A program made the position numbers and the translations under genes. A stretch of 40,544 bases of DNA, from assembly GCF_006228125.1 (NCBI RefSeq), contig NZ_VDFY01000064.1:1-40544 (forward strand), in the 5' to 3' direction. Positions 1 to 8,119 of the stretch are shown piece by piece. This stretch comes from Micromonospora orduensis. GTDB lineage: Bacteria > Actinomycetota > Actinomycetes > Mycobacteriales > Micromonosporaceae. Each line of letters starts with the position of its first letter. Position 1 is the stretch's first letter. The notes under the pieces were generated by a model, which searched no databases, was not told the origin of the DNA, and was given only the letters and a program-made list of their open reading frames with translations.

Positions 1-128
1 GAGCAGCACCACGAGGAGTACGCCGCCGGCGACGACGGTGGGTGCCCGTGGCTGCTGGTCGTCGGCGGCGTCCTCCTCGTGGTGCTGCTCGCCGGGGTGG
101 GCGTACTCCTTCTACGTCGCCGGCGGCG
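1..128. repeat. Nested inverted repeats carrying the flipped LppM anchor
   Basis: Two inverted-repeat pairs are visible. Bases 1-33 and 58-90 are complementary at 31 of 33 positions around a 24-nt loop. Bases 21-34 and 115-128 (core GCCGCCGGCGAC / GTCGCCGGCGGC) form a perfect 14-bp pair around an 80-bp segment. Flipping that 80-bp segment restores an in-frame LppM C-terminus on the minus strand: ...SPAAAGD then DGGCPWLL..., a single transmembrane helix, then an Arg cluster. This may be a true inversion, or a fold-back artefact if the window begins at a contig end. Confidence 0.7.
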
Positions 129-727
129 GCCGGCGAGGTCGACGGTCGGGGTGGCGCCTCGGCGACCGCGCGTAGTTCGGCGGGCTTGTCCTGGTTGGAA
201 TCCACCTTCCAGCTGACCGACCGGCCGTTGACCGTGCCATTGCTGTCGATCACCCGGCCGGGAAATGTCACCGAGATCTCGAACGACATCAACTTGAGGA
301 ACGCCTGCTGGTTCTGTGGATTCTGCTCGGCGACCTTTCCGCCGTATTTCTTCGGATCCAGTGGCAATGAGAAGCGGTACAGGTCGCCGTCGCGGACCAG
401 TTTCACGCTCTCCGTGTCGAAACCGCCAAGCGGCGCCTTGCGGTATGCGATCTGGGTGCCGAAGAGTTTGTCGTCCTCGTACCCGACCTCTTCTCCCGCC
501 GGCAGCGCGGGAATGTTCTGCCGCAGCTCGGCGAAGGCAACCGGGATGTTCTTGTTCCGCGAGGTCAGCAGGGACTTCTGGGCCGTCAGCAGCAATTGCC
601 CGTCGACCGTGTCGTCGGCGTTGACGGTGAGCCCCATGTTGAGTTGCATGCAGCCGCTGAGCGCGGCGAGAAGAAGGAGGCACACCGCGACGCGGAGTGC
701 CCTACCGCGGTTGACTCTCCTGTTCAT
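1..727 (-). CDS. lppM: LppM-family lipoprotein, 3' end rearranged and cut by window edge
   Basis: Reading leftward from an ATG at 727-725, the protein has a basic n-region (MNRRVNRGRALR), a hydrophobic core and a lipobox ending LSGC. An LppM-like ectodomain follows: an N-terminal stretch resembling MQLNMGLTVNADDTVDGQ, and later FPGRVIDSNGTVNGRSVSW. This matches the mycobacterial LppM fold (lipid-anchored, function in envelope/phagosome biology incompletely known). LppM proteins normally end in a transmembrane anchor. Here, below about position 128, the frame becomes an Arg/Pro-rich stretch with no anchor, while the expected anchor (GGCPWLLVVGGVLLVVLL) reads on the plus strand at 37-90. An in-frame alternative ATG at 757-755 exists; neither start has a clear Shine-Dalgarno. 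The minus frame stays open to base 1. The family call is firm; the 3' structure is uncertain. Confidence 0.75.
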   Translation of the reverse strand, partial: MNRRVNRGRALRVAVCLLLLAALSGCMQLNMGLTVNADDTVDGQLLLTAQKSLLTSRNKNIPVAFAELRQNIPALPAGEEVGYEDDKLFGTQIAYRKAPLGGFDTESVKLVRDGDLYRFSLPLDPKKYGGKVAEQNPQNQQAFLKLMSFEISVTFPGRVIDSNGTVNGRSVSWKVDSNQDKPAELRAVAEAPPRPSTSPAAAGDVEGVRPPRRAAPRGGRRRRPAATGTHRRRRRRTPRGAA

Positions 728-1130
728 GGGATCAGTGTGTGTGATCCATTTCACCATGAGCAGTCAGCGATCAGTCACAACGCAGTCGCCGATTGTACCG
801 GCGAACTGTCGTATTCACCCGGGGCCGTCGCCGGCACAAGGAACTACTCTGGAGTTTTGGGGCCGACGCGCCGCTCACCGCCCGCCGCCGGGAAGCCCGG
901 CCAGCCGCGCCGATCTGACCGCCGCCGTCCGTACGCTGCTGCGCGCCCGGACGGGACCTGACCGCCGCGTCGCCGTACCGCAGGCGCGGGGCCCCACGAG
1001 CCGCGACGGGGAACGCGGAGCGGCCCGGTGGGCAGGCTCGTCGTGCGGTGAGAGACGATCACCTCGGGTGCCGTGCGCCGACCGGCGGGGTGCCGGTCCG
1101 GCCGGCTTCGGTGTGCGGGGAGGTGGGTGG
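728..1130. other. Intergenic region, 403 bp, no supported gene
   Basis: Short open frames exist on both strands but look like GC-rich shadows without ribosome binding sites. A small inverted repeat, GGATCA-N7-TGATCC at 729-747, lies right at the LppM start, and a further GATCAGT copy follows near 769. It could be a regulatory site, but the evidence is slight. Nothing else is recognisable. Confidence 0.5.
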
Positions 1131-2255
1131 ATGCTGCGGCTCAGTGGCCTGCGGGTGGCCGGCGAGCGGCTGCGGCACGGCTGGCGGCCGGTGCTGGAGG
1201 CCACCGTCGCCGCGACCGTGGCCTGGCTGCTCGCCACCCGGCTGCTCGGGCATCCGCAGCCGTTCTTCGCGCCGGCCGCCGCGCTGATCGTCCTCGGTCA
1301 GGCCCGAGGGCAGCGCATCCGGCGGGCGGTCGAGGTCATCCTCGGGGTGGCCGCCGGGGTGCTGGTCGCGGACCTGGTGGTGCAGGCGCTGGGTCCGGGC
1401 AGCACCTGGACGGTCTTCACTGTCATCCTGCTCACCGTCCTGCTCGCGGTCGCCTTCGGCGCCACCGGTGTCACTCTGGTGCAGGCCGCCGTGTCCGCGC
1501 TGTACCTGGTGGTGGTCGCGCCGCCGGACGGGTCGCTGGTGCCGTTCCGCTTCGTCGACGCCCTGATCGGCGGGGTGGTCGCCCTCGCGGCCAGCCTGCT
1601 CGTCGACGCCCGGCGCCCGCTTGCCCCGCTGGTCGCCGAGGTCCGCCGGACGTTCGACGAGCTGGCCGGCCTGCTGGGTGGGATCGCCGACGCTCTGGAC
1701 CACCGTGACGAGTCGGCCGCGATGGCCGCGCTGACGCAGGCCCGGGGGATGGACGTGCGGGTCGACGGACTCCGCGAGGGCGTGCTCGCCGCCGGTGAGG
1801 CGCTGCGGCTCAACGTCCGCCGGCGTCGGCACATCGGACGGCTGCGGTCGGTGGACGAGTCCATCCGGCAGATCGACTACGCGGTACGCAACGTCCGGGT
1901 GCTGGCCCGAGCCGGGGTGACGCTCAGCCGGCTGCACACCCCGGTGTCGCCGGAGCTGGGCGTCGCGCTGCGCTGGCTCGCCGAGGCGGTCCGCGAGGCC
2001 GGCGCCGCCCTCGCCGCCGACCTGGACGGGCGGGACGAGGCCGCCGACCGGCACGCCGGGCGGGCCGACGAGGCGGCGCTCGCCGCCGTGCACACGGCCG
2101 GACAGCTCTTCGGCTCGACCCAGACGCTCCCACTCGCCATGATCATCGGCCAGGTCCGGGCCACGGCCATCGACCTGCTCCGTGGCGTCAACCCGGACGA
2201 CGACGTCGCCGTCCTGGCCCGCGTCGACGAGGCCCTCGGCCTGCCCACCCTCTGA
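1131..2255 (+). CDS. FUSC / aromatic-acid-exporter-like membrane protein
   Basis: This 374-residue protein starts at ATG 1131 behind GGGGAGG at 1117-1123; the open frame extends far upstream but only as antisense of lppM and intergenic DNA. The N-terminal half is membrane-embedded, with hydrophobic segments at about residues 21-40, 44-58, 66-87, 94-131 (two helices) and 140-158. The C-terminal roughly 210 residues are soluble, helical and rich in Ala, Arg and Glu. This layout fits the FUSC family (fusaric acid resistance / YccS / aromatic acid exporters), taken to move small aromatic or amphipathic compounds out of the cell. The substrate cannot be read from sequence. It converges on the LacI gene with a 9-bp gap and has no obvious operon partner. 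Confidence 0.8.
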   Translation: MLRLSGLRVAGERLRHGWRPVLEATVAATVAWLLATRLLGHPQPFFAPAAALIVLGQARGQRIRRAVEVILGVAAGVLVADLVVQALGPGSTWTVFTVILLTVLLAVAFGATGVTLVQAAVSALYLVVVAPPDGSLVPFRFVDALIGGVVALAASLLVDARRPLAPLVAEVRRTFDELAGLLGGIADALDHRDESAAMAALTQARGMDVRVDGLREGVLAAGEALRLNVRRRRHIGRLRSVDESIRQIDYAVRNVRVLARAGVTLSRLHTPVSPELGVALRWLAEAVREAGAALAADLDGRDEAADRHAGRADEAALAAVHTAGQLFGSTQTLPLAMIIGQVRATAIDLLRGVNPDDDVAVLARVDEALGLPTL

Positions 2256-2264
2256 CCGGCGGCG

Positions 2265-3254
2265 TCAGGCGCTGGCCCGGGCCACCAGGGCGGACGGGAA
2301 GAGGGTCACCGGCGCGGCCGGACGCCCGTCCAGCAGGGCGGTGGCCGCGGCGGTCGCGATCCGTCCCACCGGATGGCTGGCGGTGGTCAACGACGGGTCG
2401 GTCATCGCGGCGAGCGGGATGTCGTCGAAACCGGCCACCGCGACGTCGCCCGGCACCCGTACCCCCTCGTCGCGCAGCGCGGCGATCACCCCCAGGGCGG
2501 TCTCGTCGCTTATCGCGTAGATGGCGTCGACGTCCGGCCAGCGGCGCAACGCCTCACCGGCGGCCGCCCGGCCACTCGCCGCCGAGAAGTCCCCGGGCAG
2601 CACCCGCTCCGGCAGGCCCGCCTGACGCATCAACGCGCGGTACGCCTCCACCGGGCGCCGCGAGCACGGCAGCCACTGCGGGCCGGTGACCATGGCGATC
2701 CGGCGGCGTCCCGTGTCGTACAGGTGGCGCAGCACCTCACCCGCGCCGGCGGCGTTGTCGACGTCGAACGACGGCACGGTCGGCGAGCCCACGCCGATGG
2801 AGACCACCCGACCACGCAGCGACCGGGGTACGGAGTCCAGCAGCTCCTCGGTGGTGTTGACCAGCAGCACCCCGCACACGCTGCGGTCCCGGGCGAGCTG
2901 GTCCAGGCCGGTCGGGTCGCCGAGCGGCAGCCAGTGCAACGCCACCCCGACACCGGCGGGCGTGCAGACCCGAGCCGCCGAGCCGACCACCCGGTGGACG
3001 TACGGGTCGTCCAGCACCGCCGCGCTGTTCCCGATGACCGCCACCACCAGCCGTACGCCGGCGCCGCGTACCAGCGCCCGGGCCGCCGGGTTCGGTACGT
3101 AGCCGAGCCGGTGGACGGCCGTCGCGACGCGCTCGCGGGCGTCCGGCGAGGCGAACCCGGTCCCGGCGATCACCCGCGACGCGGTGGATCGGGACACGCC
3201 GGCGAGCCGCGCCACGTCGTCGAGGGTCGCCGGCCGGTGTGCCGCTGTCGTCAT
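2265..3254 (-). CDS. LacI-family transcriptional regulator
   Basis: The 329-residue protein begins at ATG 3254 behind GGGGAGG (revcomp of 3263-3269). The frame is open further upstream, but this start puts the helix-turn-helix (TLDDVARLAGVSRSTASRVI) at residues 10-29, as usual for LacI/GalR proteins. A hinge helix (VPNPAARALV) and a periplasmic-binding-protein-like effector domain follow, ending in the family pattern AVAGFDDIPLAAMTDPSLTT. The effector is probably a sugar or related small molecule, which is inference. It is divergent from the MFS transporter at 3418, and a near-perfect LacI-type operator lies between them, so it probably represses both itself and the transporter. Confidence 0.93.
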   Translation of the reverse strand: MTTAAHRPATLDDVARLAGVSRSTASRVIAGTGFASPDARERVATAVHRLGYVPNPAARALVRGAGVRLVVAVIGNSAAVLDDPYVHRVVGSAARVCTPAGVGVALHWLPLGDPTGLDQLARDRSVCGVLLVNTTEELLDSVPRSLRGRVVSIGVGSPTVPSFDVDNAAGAGEVLRHLYDTGRRRIAMVTGPQWLPCSRRPVEAYRALMRQAGLPERVLPGDFSAASGRAAAGEALRRWPDVDAIYAISDETALGVIAALRDEGVRVPGDVAVAGFDDIPLAAMTDPSLTTASHPVGRIATAAATALLDGRPAAPVTLFPSALVARASA

Positions 3255-3353
3255 TGCGTCGCCTCCCCGTGGCGGTCGTCCGGGCGGACGAACGCCTGTT
3301 CGCATCATCCCCCGGTCGGACCGTCGCCGGTAAGGGGCGGTGGCCGCTTGTGG

Positions 3354-3367
3354 TGGTAGCGCTCTCA
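3354..3367. promoter_or_regulatory. LacI-type operator
   Basis: TGGTAGCGCTCTCA fits the LacI/GalR pattern TGnnAnCGnTnnCA with a central GCGC and matching outer TG/CA and A/T positions. It lies 100 bp upstream of the LacI start and 51 bp upstream of the MFS start. A weak TTGTGG -35-like hexamer at 3349-3354 overlaps its edge, so binding there would block the transporter promoter. No binding data are available. Confidence 0.7.
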
Positions 3368-3417
3368 GGTGTGCGATCGTGCCAGGAGATCACCGTCGAG
3401 GAAGAGGACCAGCCTTC

Positions 3418-4683
3418 GTGAGCGCCCCCACCAGCCGACCCGTCACCCTGGACGTCGCCCCGGCACCGTCGCGGGCGGTGCGGATCGCCCGCAACGGCGT
3501 GGCCGTTACCTTCACCCTCAACGGGCTCGCCGTCGGCAGCTGGTTCTCCCGGGTGCCGGCGGTGCGCGAGGCGTTGGACCTCTCCGCCGGCCGGCTCGGG
3601 TTGCTTCTGCTGGCGATGAGCGTCGGCGCGCTGCTCGCCATGCCCACCTCCGGTCTGCTCGCCCAGCGTCTCGGGGCGGCCCGCACCGTGACGTTGGCCA
3701 CCGTGCTTGTCGCGATCGGCCTGACCGTGGCCGGCCTGGGCGCGACGCTGACCGGGTCGTTCGCCGTCGTCGCGATCGGCCTGGTCGCCTTCGGCTACGG
3801 GTCCGGCGCCTGCGACGTGGCGATGAACGTCGAGGCCGCGGCGGTGGAACGGCGACTGGGGCGGACCATCATGCCCCGCTTCCACGCGGGGTGGAGCCTC
3901 GGTTCGGTGGCCGGAGCGGGGCTCGGCGCCGGGGCGGCGCGCCTGGACGTGGCGGTCGGCACGCACCTGTGCGCGGTGGCGCTCGTGGTGCTGACCGGCA
4001 CCGTGCTCGCCACCCGGACGTACCTGCCGATGTCGGCCCACGACCCGGACGGCGACTCGGCGGACGCCACCCCGGCCGGCCGTCGCCGGGCTCAGCTCGC
4101 CGCCTGGCGGGAGCCGCGCACCCTGTTGATCGGACTGTTCGTGCTGGTGGCGGCGTTCACCGAGGGCGCCGCCAACGACTGGCTGGCGGTCGCGTTCGTG
4201 GACGGTCGGGACCTGAGCGAGGCGGCCGGAGCGGCGGTCTTCGCCGTCTTCGTCGTCGGCATGACCCTCGGGCGTACGGCGGGCACCGTCGCGCTGGACC
4301 GGTGGGGCCGGGTGCCGGTGCTCAGCGGCACCATCGGGCTCGCCGTGCTCGGCGCGGGTCTGGCGGTGCTGGCCGGCTCGGGACCGCTGGCGATCGTCGG
4401 CGTCGCGTTGTGGGGTCTCGGGGCGTCGCTGGGCTTTCCGGTGGGGATGAGCGCCGCAGCCGACGAGGAGGCGTACGCGCCCGTCCGGGTCAGCGTCGTC
4501 GCGGTGATCGGCTACACGGCGTTCCTGGCGGGGCCGCCGCTGCTGGGGCTGCTCGGCGACCACGTCGGCACCCTGCGCGCGCTGCTGGTGGTGCCGCTGC
4601 TGCTGTTGCCGACCCTGCTGCTGGTGCCGGTGCTGCGCCCGCCGCACGCCGGCGAACAGGCTCCTTCAGCCCACCAAAACTAA
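3418..4683 (+). CDS. MFS transporter, YbjJ-like
   Basis: Start GTG 3418 is chosen because a purine-rich GAGGAAGAGGA lies about 10 nt upstream and the operator then falls outside the gene. The 421-residue product has about 12 hydrophobic segments and MFS features: an early FTLNGLAVGSWFSRVPAVREAL, a loop LLAQRLGAARTV after helix 2, and the stretch CDVAMNVEAAAVERRLGRTIMPRFH typical of YbjJ-like permeases related to the fucose-permease branch. It probably moves a small organic solute across the cytoplasmic membrane. The neighbouring LacI regulator and shared operator suggest an inducible carbohydrate-type substrate, which is inference. A hairpin follows the gene, separating it from the aldo/keto reductase. 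Confidence 0.87.
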   Translation: MSAPTSRPVTLDVAPAPSRAVRIARNGVAVTFTLNGLAVGSWFSRVPAVREALDLSAGRLGLLLLAMSVGALLAMPTSGLLAQRLGAARTVTLATVLVAIGLTVAGLGATLTGSFAVVAIGLVAFGYGSGACDVAMNVEAAAVERRLGRTIMPRFHAGWSLGSVAGAGLGAGAARLDVAVGTHLCAVALVVLTGTVLATRTYLPMSAHDPDGDSADATPAGRRRAQLAAWREPRTLLIGLFVLVAAFTEGAANDWLAVAFVDGRDLSEAAGAAVFAVFVVGMTLGRTAGTVALDRWGRVPVLSGTIGLAVLGAGLAVLAGSGPLAIVGVALWGLGASLGFPVGMSAAADEEAYAPVRVSVVAVIGYTAFLAGPPLLGLLGDHVGTLRALLVVPLLLLPTLLLVPVLRPPHAGEQAPSAHQN

Positions 4684-4707
4684 CCCAGACCGCCGAAGAG
4701 CGGTATC

Positions 4708-4736
4708 GGGTGCGCGGCCGACTGTGCCGCGCACCC
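4708..4736 (+). terminator. Intergenic hairpin after the MFS gene
   Basis: An 11-bp perfect stem, GGGTGCGCGGC (4708-4718) with GCCGCGCACCC (4726-4736), encloses a 7-nt loop 25 nt after the MFS stop. There is no U-tract, as is common for actinobacterial hairpin terminators. Confidence 0.55.
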
Positions 4737-4756
4737 GTGCTGTCTAGGGTCGCCTG

Positions 4757-5653
4757 ATGCCAACCGACGAGATCACCGCCGCCGCGGCGGGCACCTGGAC
4801 CCTTGGCGACCGCACGGTGCGCCGGATGGGCTTCGGCTCCATGCGGATCACCGCGAGCCCCGACCGGGACCGGGCGATCGCGCTGCTGCGCCGGGCCCTG
4901 GAGCTGGGCGTCAACCACATCGACACCGCCGCCTTCTACGTCTCGCCCGGTGGGACGTTGCGCGTCGGGACCGGCCCGGCCCGGTACGCCACCGAGCTGA
5001 TCCGCGCGGCGCTCTCCCCGTACCCGGAGGATCTGGTGATCGTCACCAAGGTCGGCTTCGGGTACGACCCGCAGGCCGGCTTCACCGAGGCGTTCACCCC
5101 GGCGCAGTTGCGCGCGCAGGTGGAGGAGAACCTGCGTCGGCTCGGCCTCGACCAGCTGGACGTGGTGAACCTGCGCCTCGGCCGGGGGCCCGGCGCGGTG
5201 CCACTTGTCGACCGGTTCGGCGCCCTCGCCGAGCTGCGCGCCGCCGGGCTCATCCGGCACCTCGGGCTCTCCAACGTCCGCCCCGAACAGCTGGACGAGG
5301 TGGCCGGCATCGCGCCTGTCGTCTGCGTGCAGAACAACTACGGGATCGACGCGTACCGGGAGCAGGACCCGTTCGTGCGGACCTGCGGCGAGCGGGGCGT
5401 CGCCTACGTGCCGTTCTTCGCGCTGGCCGGCACCGGCCGGGAGACGGGCGCGAGCGCCGACCAGGGCGAGGCCGTCGAGGCGGTCGCGCTGGCCCACGGC
5501 GTCACCCCCCATCAGGTACGCCTGGCCTGGACCCTGCACCAGGGCCCACACGTGCTGGCCATCCCCGGCACCGGAGACGTGGCGCACCTCACGCAGAACA
5601 TCGCCGCCGCGTCCCTGCGCCTGACCCCGGAGGACCTGGCCCGCCTCGGCTGA
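4757..5653 (+). CDS. Aldo/keto reductase family oxidoreductase
   Basis: This 298-residue TIM-barrel protein begins RTVRRMGFGSMRIT and carries the AKR signature NHIDTAAFY, with D56 and Y61 of the catalytic tetrad and the lysine K98 in VTKVGFG. The fourth tetrad position, normally His after strand 4, is Asn (N138 in VVNLRLG). This substitution is typical of a branch of bacterial AKRs rather than a mutation unique to this gene. The NADPH-binding C-terminal part (VLAIPGTGDVAHLTQNIAAA) is intact. It probably reduces an aldehyde or ketone in the cytosol; the substrate is unknown. No strong Shine-Dalgarno is visible before ATG 4757. A hairpin overlapping the stop codon probably ends transcription. 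Confidence 0.9.
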   Translation: MPTDEITAAAAGTWTLGDRTVRRMGFGSMRITASPDRDRAIALLRRALELGVNHIDTAAFYVSPGGTLRVGTGPARYATELIRAALSPYPEDLVIVTKVGFGYDPQAGFTEAFTPAQLRAQVEENLRRLGLDQLDVVNLRLGRGPGAVPLVDRFGALAELRAAGLIRHLGLSNVRPEQLDEVAGIAPVVCVQNNYGIDAYREQDPFVRTCGERGVAYVPFFALAGTGRETGASADQGEAVEAVALAHGVTPHQVRLAWTLHQGPHVLAIPGTGDVAHLTQNIAAASLRLTPEDLARLG

Positions 5654-5668
5654 CCCCGGCCGGGTCAG
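5650..5668. terminator. Bidirectional hairpin between AKR and GNAT remnant
   Basis: CTGACCC (5650-5656) pairs with GGGTCAG (5662-5668) around a 5-nt loop. The arm contains the AKR stop codon, and the opposite arm contains the stop of the converging remnant, so it could end transcripts from both sides. Confidence 0.5.
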
Positions 5669-5904
5669 GGGTGGAGCCAGACCCGCAGGGGGCCCAGCGG
5701 GGCGAAGCCGGCCTCGACCGCGAGGGCCAGGTCCGGGCCGGATTCGTAGCCGACAAGTGGGACGCCGGGCAGGGTGGCGAGCACTCCCCGCCAGATGTCC
5801 CCGGGATCTCCGGCGCGGGTGAACACGTTGCAGACCCCGAGGACACCGTCGCCGCTGACCACCGGGCCGCCGCCTCCCGTACGTCCCGGGGCACGCCACG
5901 CAGC
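5665..5904 (-). pseudogene. GNAT-like acetyltransferase C-terminal remnant
   Basis: About 79 codons are open between a TAG (5907-5905) and the TGA at 5667-5665. The translation ends with GVPLVGYESGPDLALAVEAGFAPLGPLRVWL, which resembles the last strand-helix-strand of GNAT N-acetyltransferases, where a bulky C-terminal aGFaplGplrVW pattern is common. The acetyl-CoA-binding R/Q-x-x-G-x-G/A loop and the whole N-terminal half are missing, and HelR starts its stop codon only 7 bp away. The only starts are internal GTGs without a ribosome binding site. It looks like a truncated gene; a very small real protein cannot be excluded. Confidence 0.45.
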
Positions 5905-5911
5905 CTAGGAC

Positions 5912-8062
5912 TCACGCCGTGAGGACGACCAGTTGCTGGGTCGCGCGGGTCATCGCGACGTAACGGTCGACAGCCCCCTCGATCCCGTCGCCGAACGAGT
6001 CCGGGTCGACGAGGACAACCAGGTCGAACTCCAGGCCCTTGGCCAGCTCCGGCGTCAACGACCGGACGCGGGCCGTCCCGGTGAATGTGGGGTCGCCGAC
6101 GACGCAGGCGATCCCGTCGGCGTGTGCGGCGAGCCAGTCGTCGAGGACCGCGTCCCGGTCGGCCACCGACCGGTGGCCGACGGGAATCCCGTTGCCGCGG
6201 ATGGAGGTGGGGACGTTGGCGTCCGGCAGTACGGCCCGGATGACCGGCTCCGCCTCCCGCATGACCTCCCGCGGCGTGCGGTAGTTGATGCTCAGCGAGG
6301 CAAACGTCACCCGGTCGAGTCCGACCCGTTCCAACCGTTCCTGCCACGACTCGGTGAACCCGTGCCGGGCCTGGGCGCGGTCGCCGACGACGGTGAAACT
6401 CCGCGACGGGCAGCGCGACACCAGCATCTGCCACTCGGCGTCGGTCAGTTCCTGGGCCTCGTCCACGACGATGTGCGCGAACGGGCCGGCCAGCAGGTCC
6501 GGATCCACGCTGGGCAGCGCGGACTCGTCGACCAGGGCGTCCTGAAGGTCCAGTTGGCGCAGGCTGGACAGGACACCCTCACCATCGTCATAGGTGTGGG
6601 CTTCGATGAGCTCGTCGACGACCGAGGCCATGCGCGCGCGTTCGGCGGCGACGATCGCCTCGTGGCGGCGGCTGCGCCGCGACCTCTCCGGGTCCCCGAG
6701 CCGCTGCCGTGCCGCGTCCAGCAGGGGCAGGTCGGCCAGGGTCCAGGCCCGGGCGTCGGCACGCCGGAGCCGGCCGACGTCGTCGGGGCCGAGCCAGGGC
6801 GCACACCTGCGCAGGTACGCGGGCACCGACCACAGGTCGGCGACGAGATCGGCCGCGTCGAGCAGCGGCCAGGCACGGTTGACTGTCGTCCGCAGTTCGC
6901 TGTTGGAGAGCAGCGACGCGCGGACCACGTCGTCCGGCTCGTCCCCGTCGTACTTCTCCAGCAGGATCGTGAGCAGTTCCTCCCAGATCTCGTCACGCGC
7001 CTCGTTGTGCGGGGTGCCCGGTCCGGGCGCCCGGAACGCCTCGGCCCAGTCGTCCGCGTTCAGCCTGATGTCGGCGTCGCCGGTCGTGACAGTCATCGGC
7101 TGCTGCGGCGGCTCCTCGTAGAACCGGACGGCCTCCTCGATGGCCGTCACCAGGCGGGCGGAGGACTTCAGCCGGGCCACCTCCGGGTCCGCCTCGGGCA
7201 CCGCCGCGGCGCCCTCCGGGACGAGGTCCCGCAGGGTGCAGGTCTGCACGTCCTCCTCGCCGAGGCTGGGCAGGACGTCGGAGACGTACGCCAGGTAGGG
7301 CTGGTGCGGCCCGACGAACAACACGCCGCCCCGCCGTTGGCCCAGGCGGGGATCGGAGTAGAGGAGGTAGGCGGTCCGGTGCAGGGCGACCACGGTCTTG
7401 CCGGTTCCCGGACCGCCGTCGACGACGAGAGCGCCCCGCGAGCCCGCCCGGATGATGGCGTCCTGGTCGGCCTGGATGGTGCCGAGCACGTCGCGCATCC
7501 GGGCCGACCGGTTGCCGCCGAGGGTGGCGATGAAGGCCGACTGGTCGTCCAGGGCGGCGTGCCCCTCCAACCCGTCCGGGGTGAACACCTCGTCCCAGTA
7601 GTCGCTGACCCGGCCACGCGTCCAGCGGTAGCGGCGGCGGCTCGCCAGACCCATCGGGTTCGCGTGGGTCGCGCCGAAGAACGGCTCGGCCGCCGGGGAA
7701 CGCCAGTCCAGCAGCAGCCGCCGACCCGCGCCGTCGGTGAGGCCGAACCGTCCGACGTACACCGGCTCGGGGTCGTCCGCGCCGACGATGCGTCCCAGGC
7801 ACAGGTCCAGGCCGAAGCGGCGCAGTGCCCGGAGTCGGGCGGTCAGCCGGCGGACCTCCTCGTCCCGGGCCACCGCCTGCCGTCCCTTGCCGGCGGGTGC
7901 CCGACGCTCGGCGTCGAGGCGGTCGGACAGTTCGGCGATCGACCGGTCGAGACTCTCCGCGATGGCCGCGAAGTGCTGCTCGTCGCGGGCGATCAGCGCC
8001 GGGTCCGCCTTGGGGGAGAGGTGGTCGGGAAGGTCGAACACGCTGGCGATCTGGTGGCTCAC
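5912..8062 (-). CDS. helR: RNA polymerase recycling ATPase HelR (HelD-like)
   Basis: This 716-residue SF1/UvrD-like ATPase starts at GTG 8062 behind GGGAGA. An N-terminal coiled-coil (about residues 24-85) precedes Walker A GGPGTGKT near residue 217. The later motifs are DEAQELTDAEW near 535, QARHGFTES and SINYRTPREVM, GLEFDLVVLVDPD and YVAMTRATQQLVVL. This is the architecture of actinobacterial HelD/HelR proteins, which insert into the RNA polymerase channels, dissociate stalled complexes and, for HelR, displace rifamycins and confer tolerance. Length and termini match HelR. A rifamycin-associated palindrome sits 58 bp upstream of the start, strongly supporting HelR and induction by rifamycins. 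It appears monocistronic. Confidence 0.92.
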   Translation of the reverse strand: MSHQIASVFDLPDHLSPKADPALIARDEQHFAAIAESLDRSIAELSDRLDAERRAPAGKGRQAVARDEEVRRLTARLRALRRFGLDLCLGRIVGADDPEPVYVGRFGLTDGAGRRLLLDWRSPAAEPFFGATHANPMGLASRRRYRWTRGRVSDYWDEVFTPDGLEGHAALDDQSAFIATLGGNRSARMRDVLGTIQADQDAIIRAGSRGALVVDGGPGTGKTVVALHRTAYLLYSDPRLGQRRGGVLFVGPHQPYLAYVSDVLPSLGEEDVQTCTLRDLVPEGAAAVPEADPEVARLKSSARLVTAIEEAVRFYEEPPQQPMTVTTGDADIRLNADDWAEAFRAPGPGTPHNEARDEIWEELLTILLEKYDGDEPDDVVRASLLSNSELRTTVNRAWPLLDAADLVADLWSVPAYLRRCAPWLGPDDVGRLRRADARAWTLADLPLLDAARQRLGDPERSRRSRRHEAIVAAERARMASVVDELIEAHTYDDGEGVLSSLRQLDLQDALVDESALPSVDPDLLAGPFAHIVVDEAQELTDAEWQMLVSRCPSRSFTVVGDRAQARHGFTESWQERLERVGLDRVTFASLSINYRTPREVMREAEPVIRAVLPDANVPTSIRGNGIPVGHRSVADRDAVLDDWLAAHADGIACVVGDPTFTGTARVRSLTPELAKGLEFDLVVLVDPDSFGDGIEGAVDRYVAMTRATQQLVVLTA

Positions 8063-8119
8063 GCCGTCTCCCGTTTCCGCAGGTCATGGGTTCCGAGGCG
8101 CAATTCTGCGGTACGTACC

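Noticed and set aside
42..1130. Plus-strand open frame extending the FUSC protein upstream to position 42
   Set aside because: It is antisense to the lipobox-containing lppM gene and has no ribosome binding site at its start; the real start is ATG 1131 behind GGGGAGG.
4757..5653. AKR Asn138 in place of the catalytic His read as an inactivating mutation
   Set aside because: Asn at this position (VVNLR) is typical of a whole branch of bacterial AKRs, and the rest of the protein is intact.
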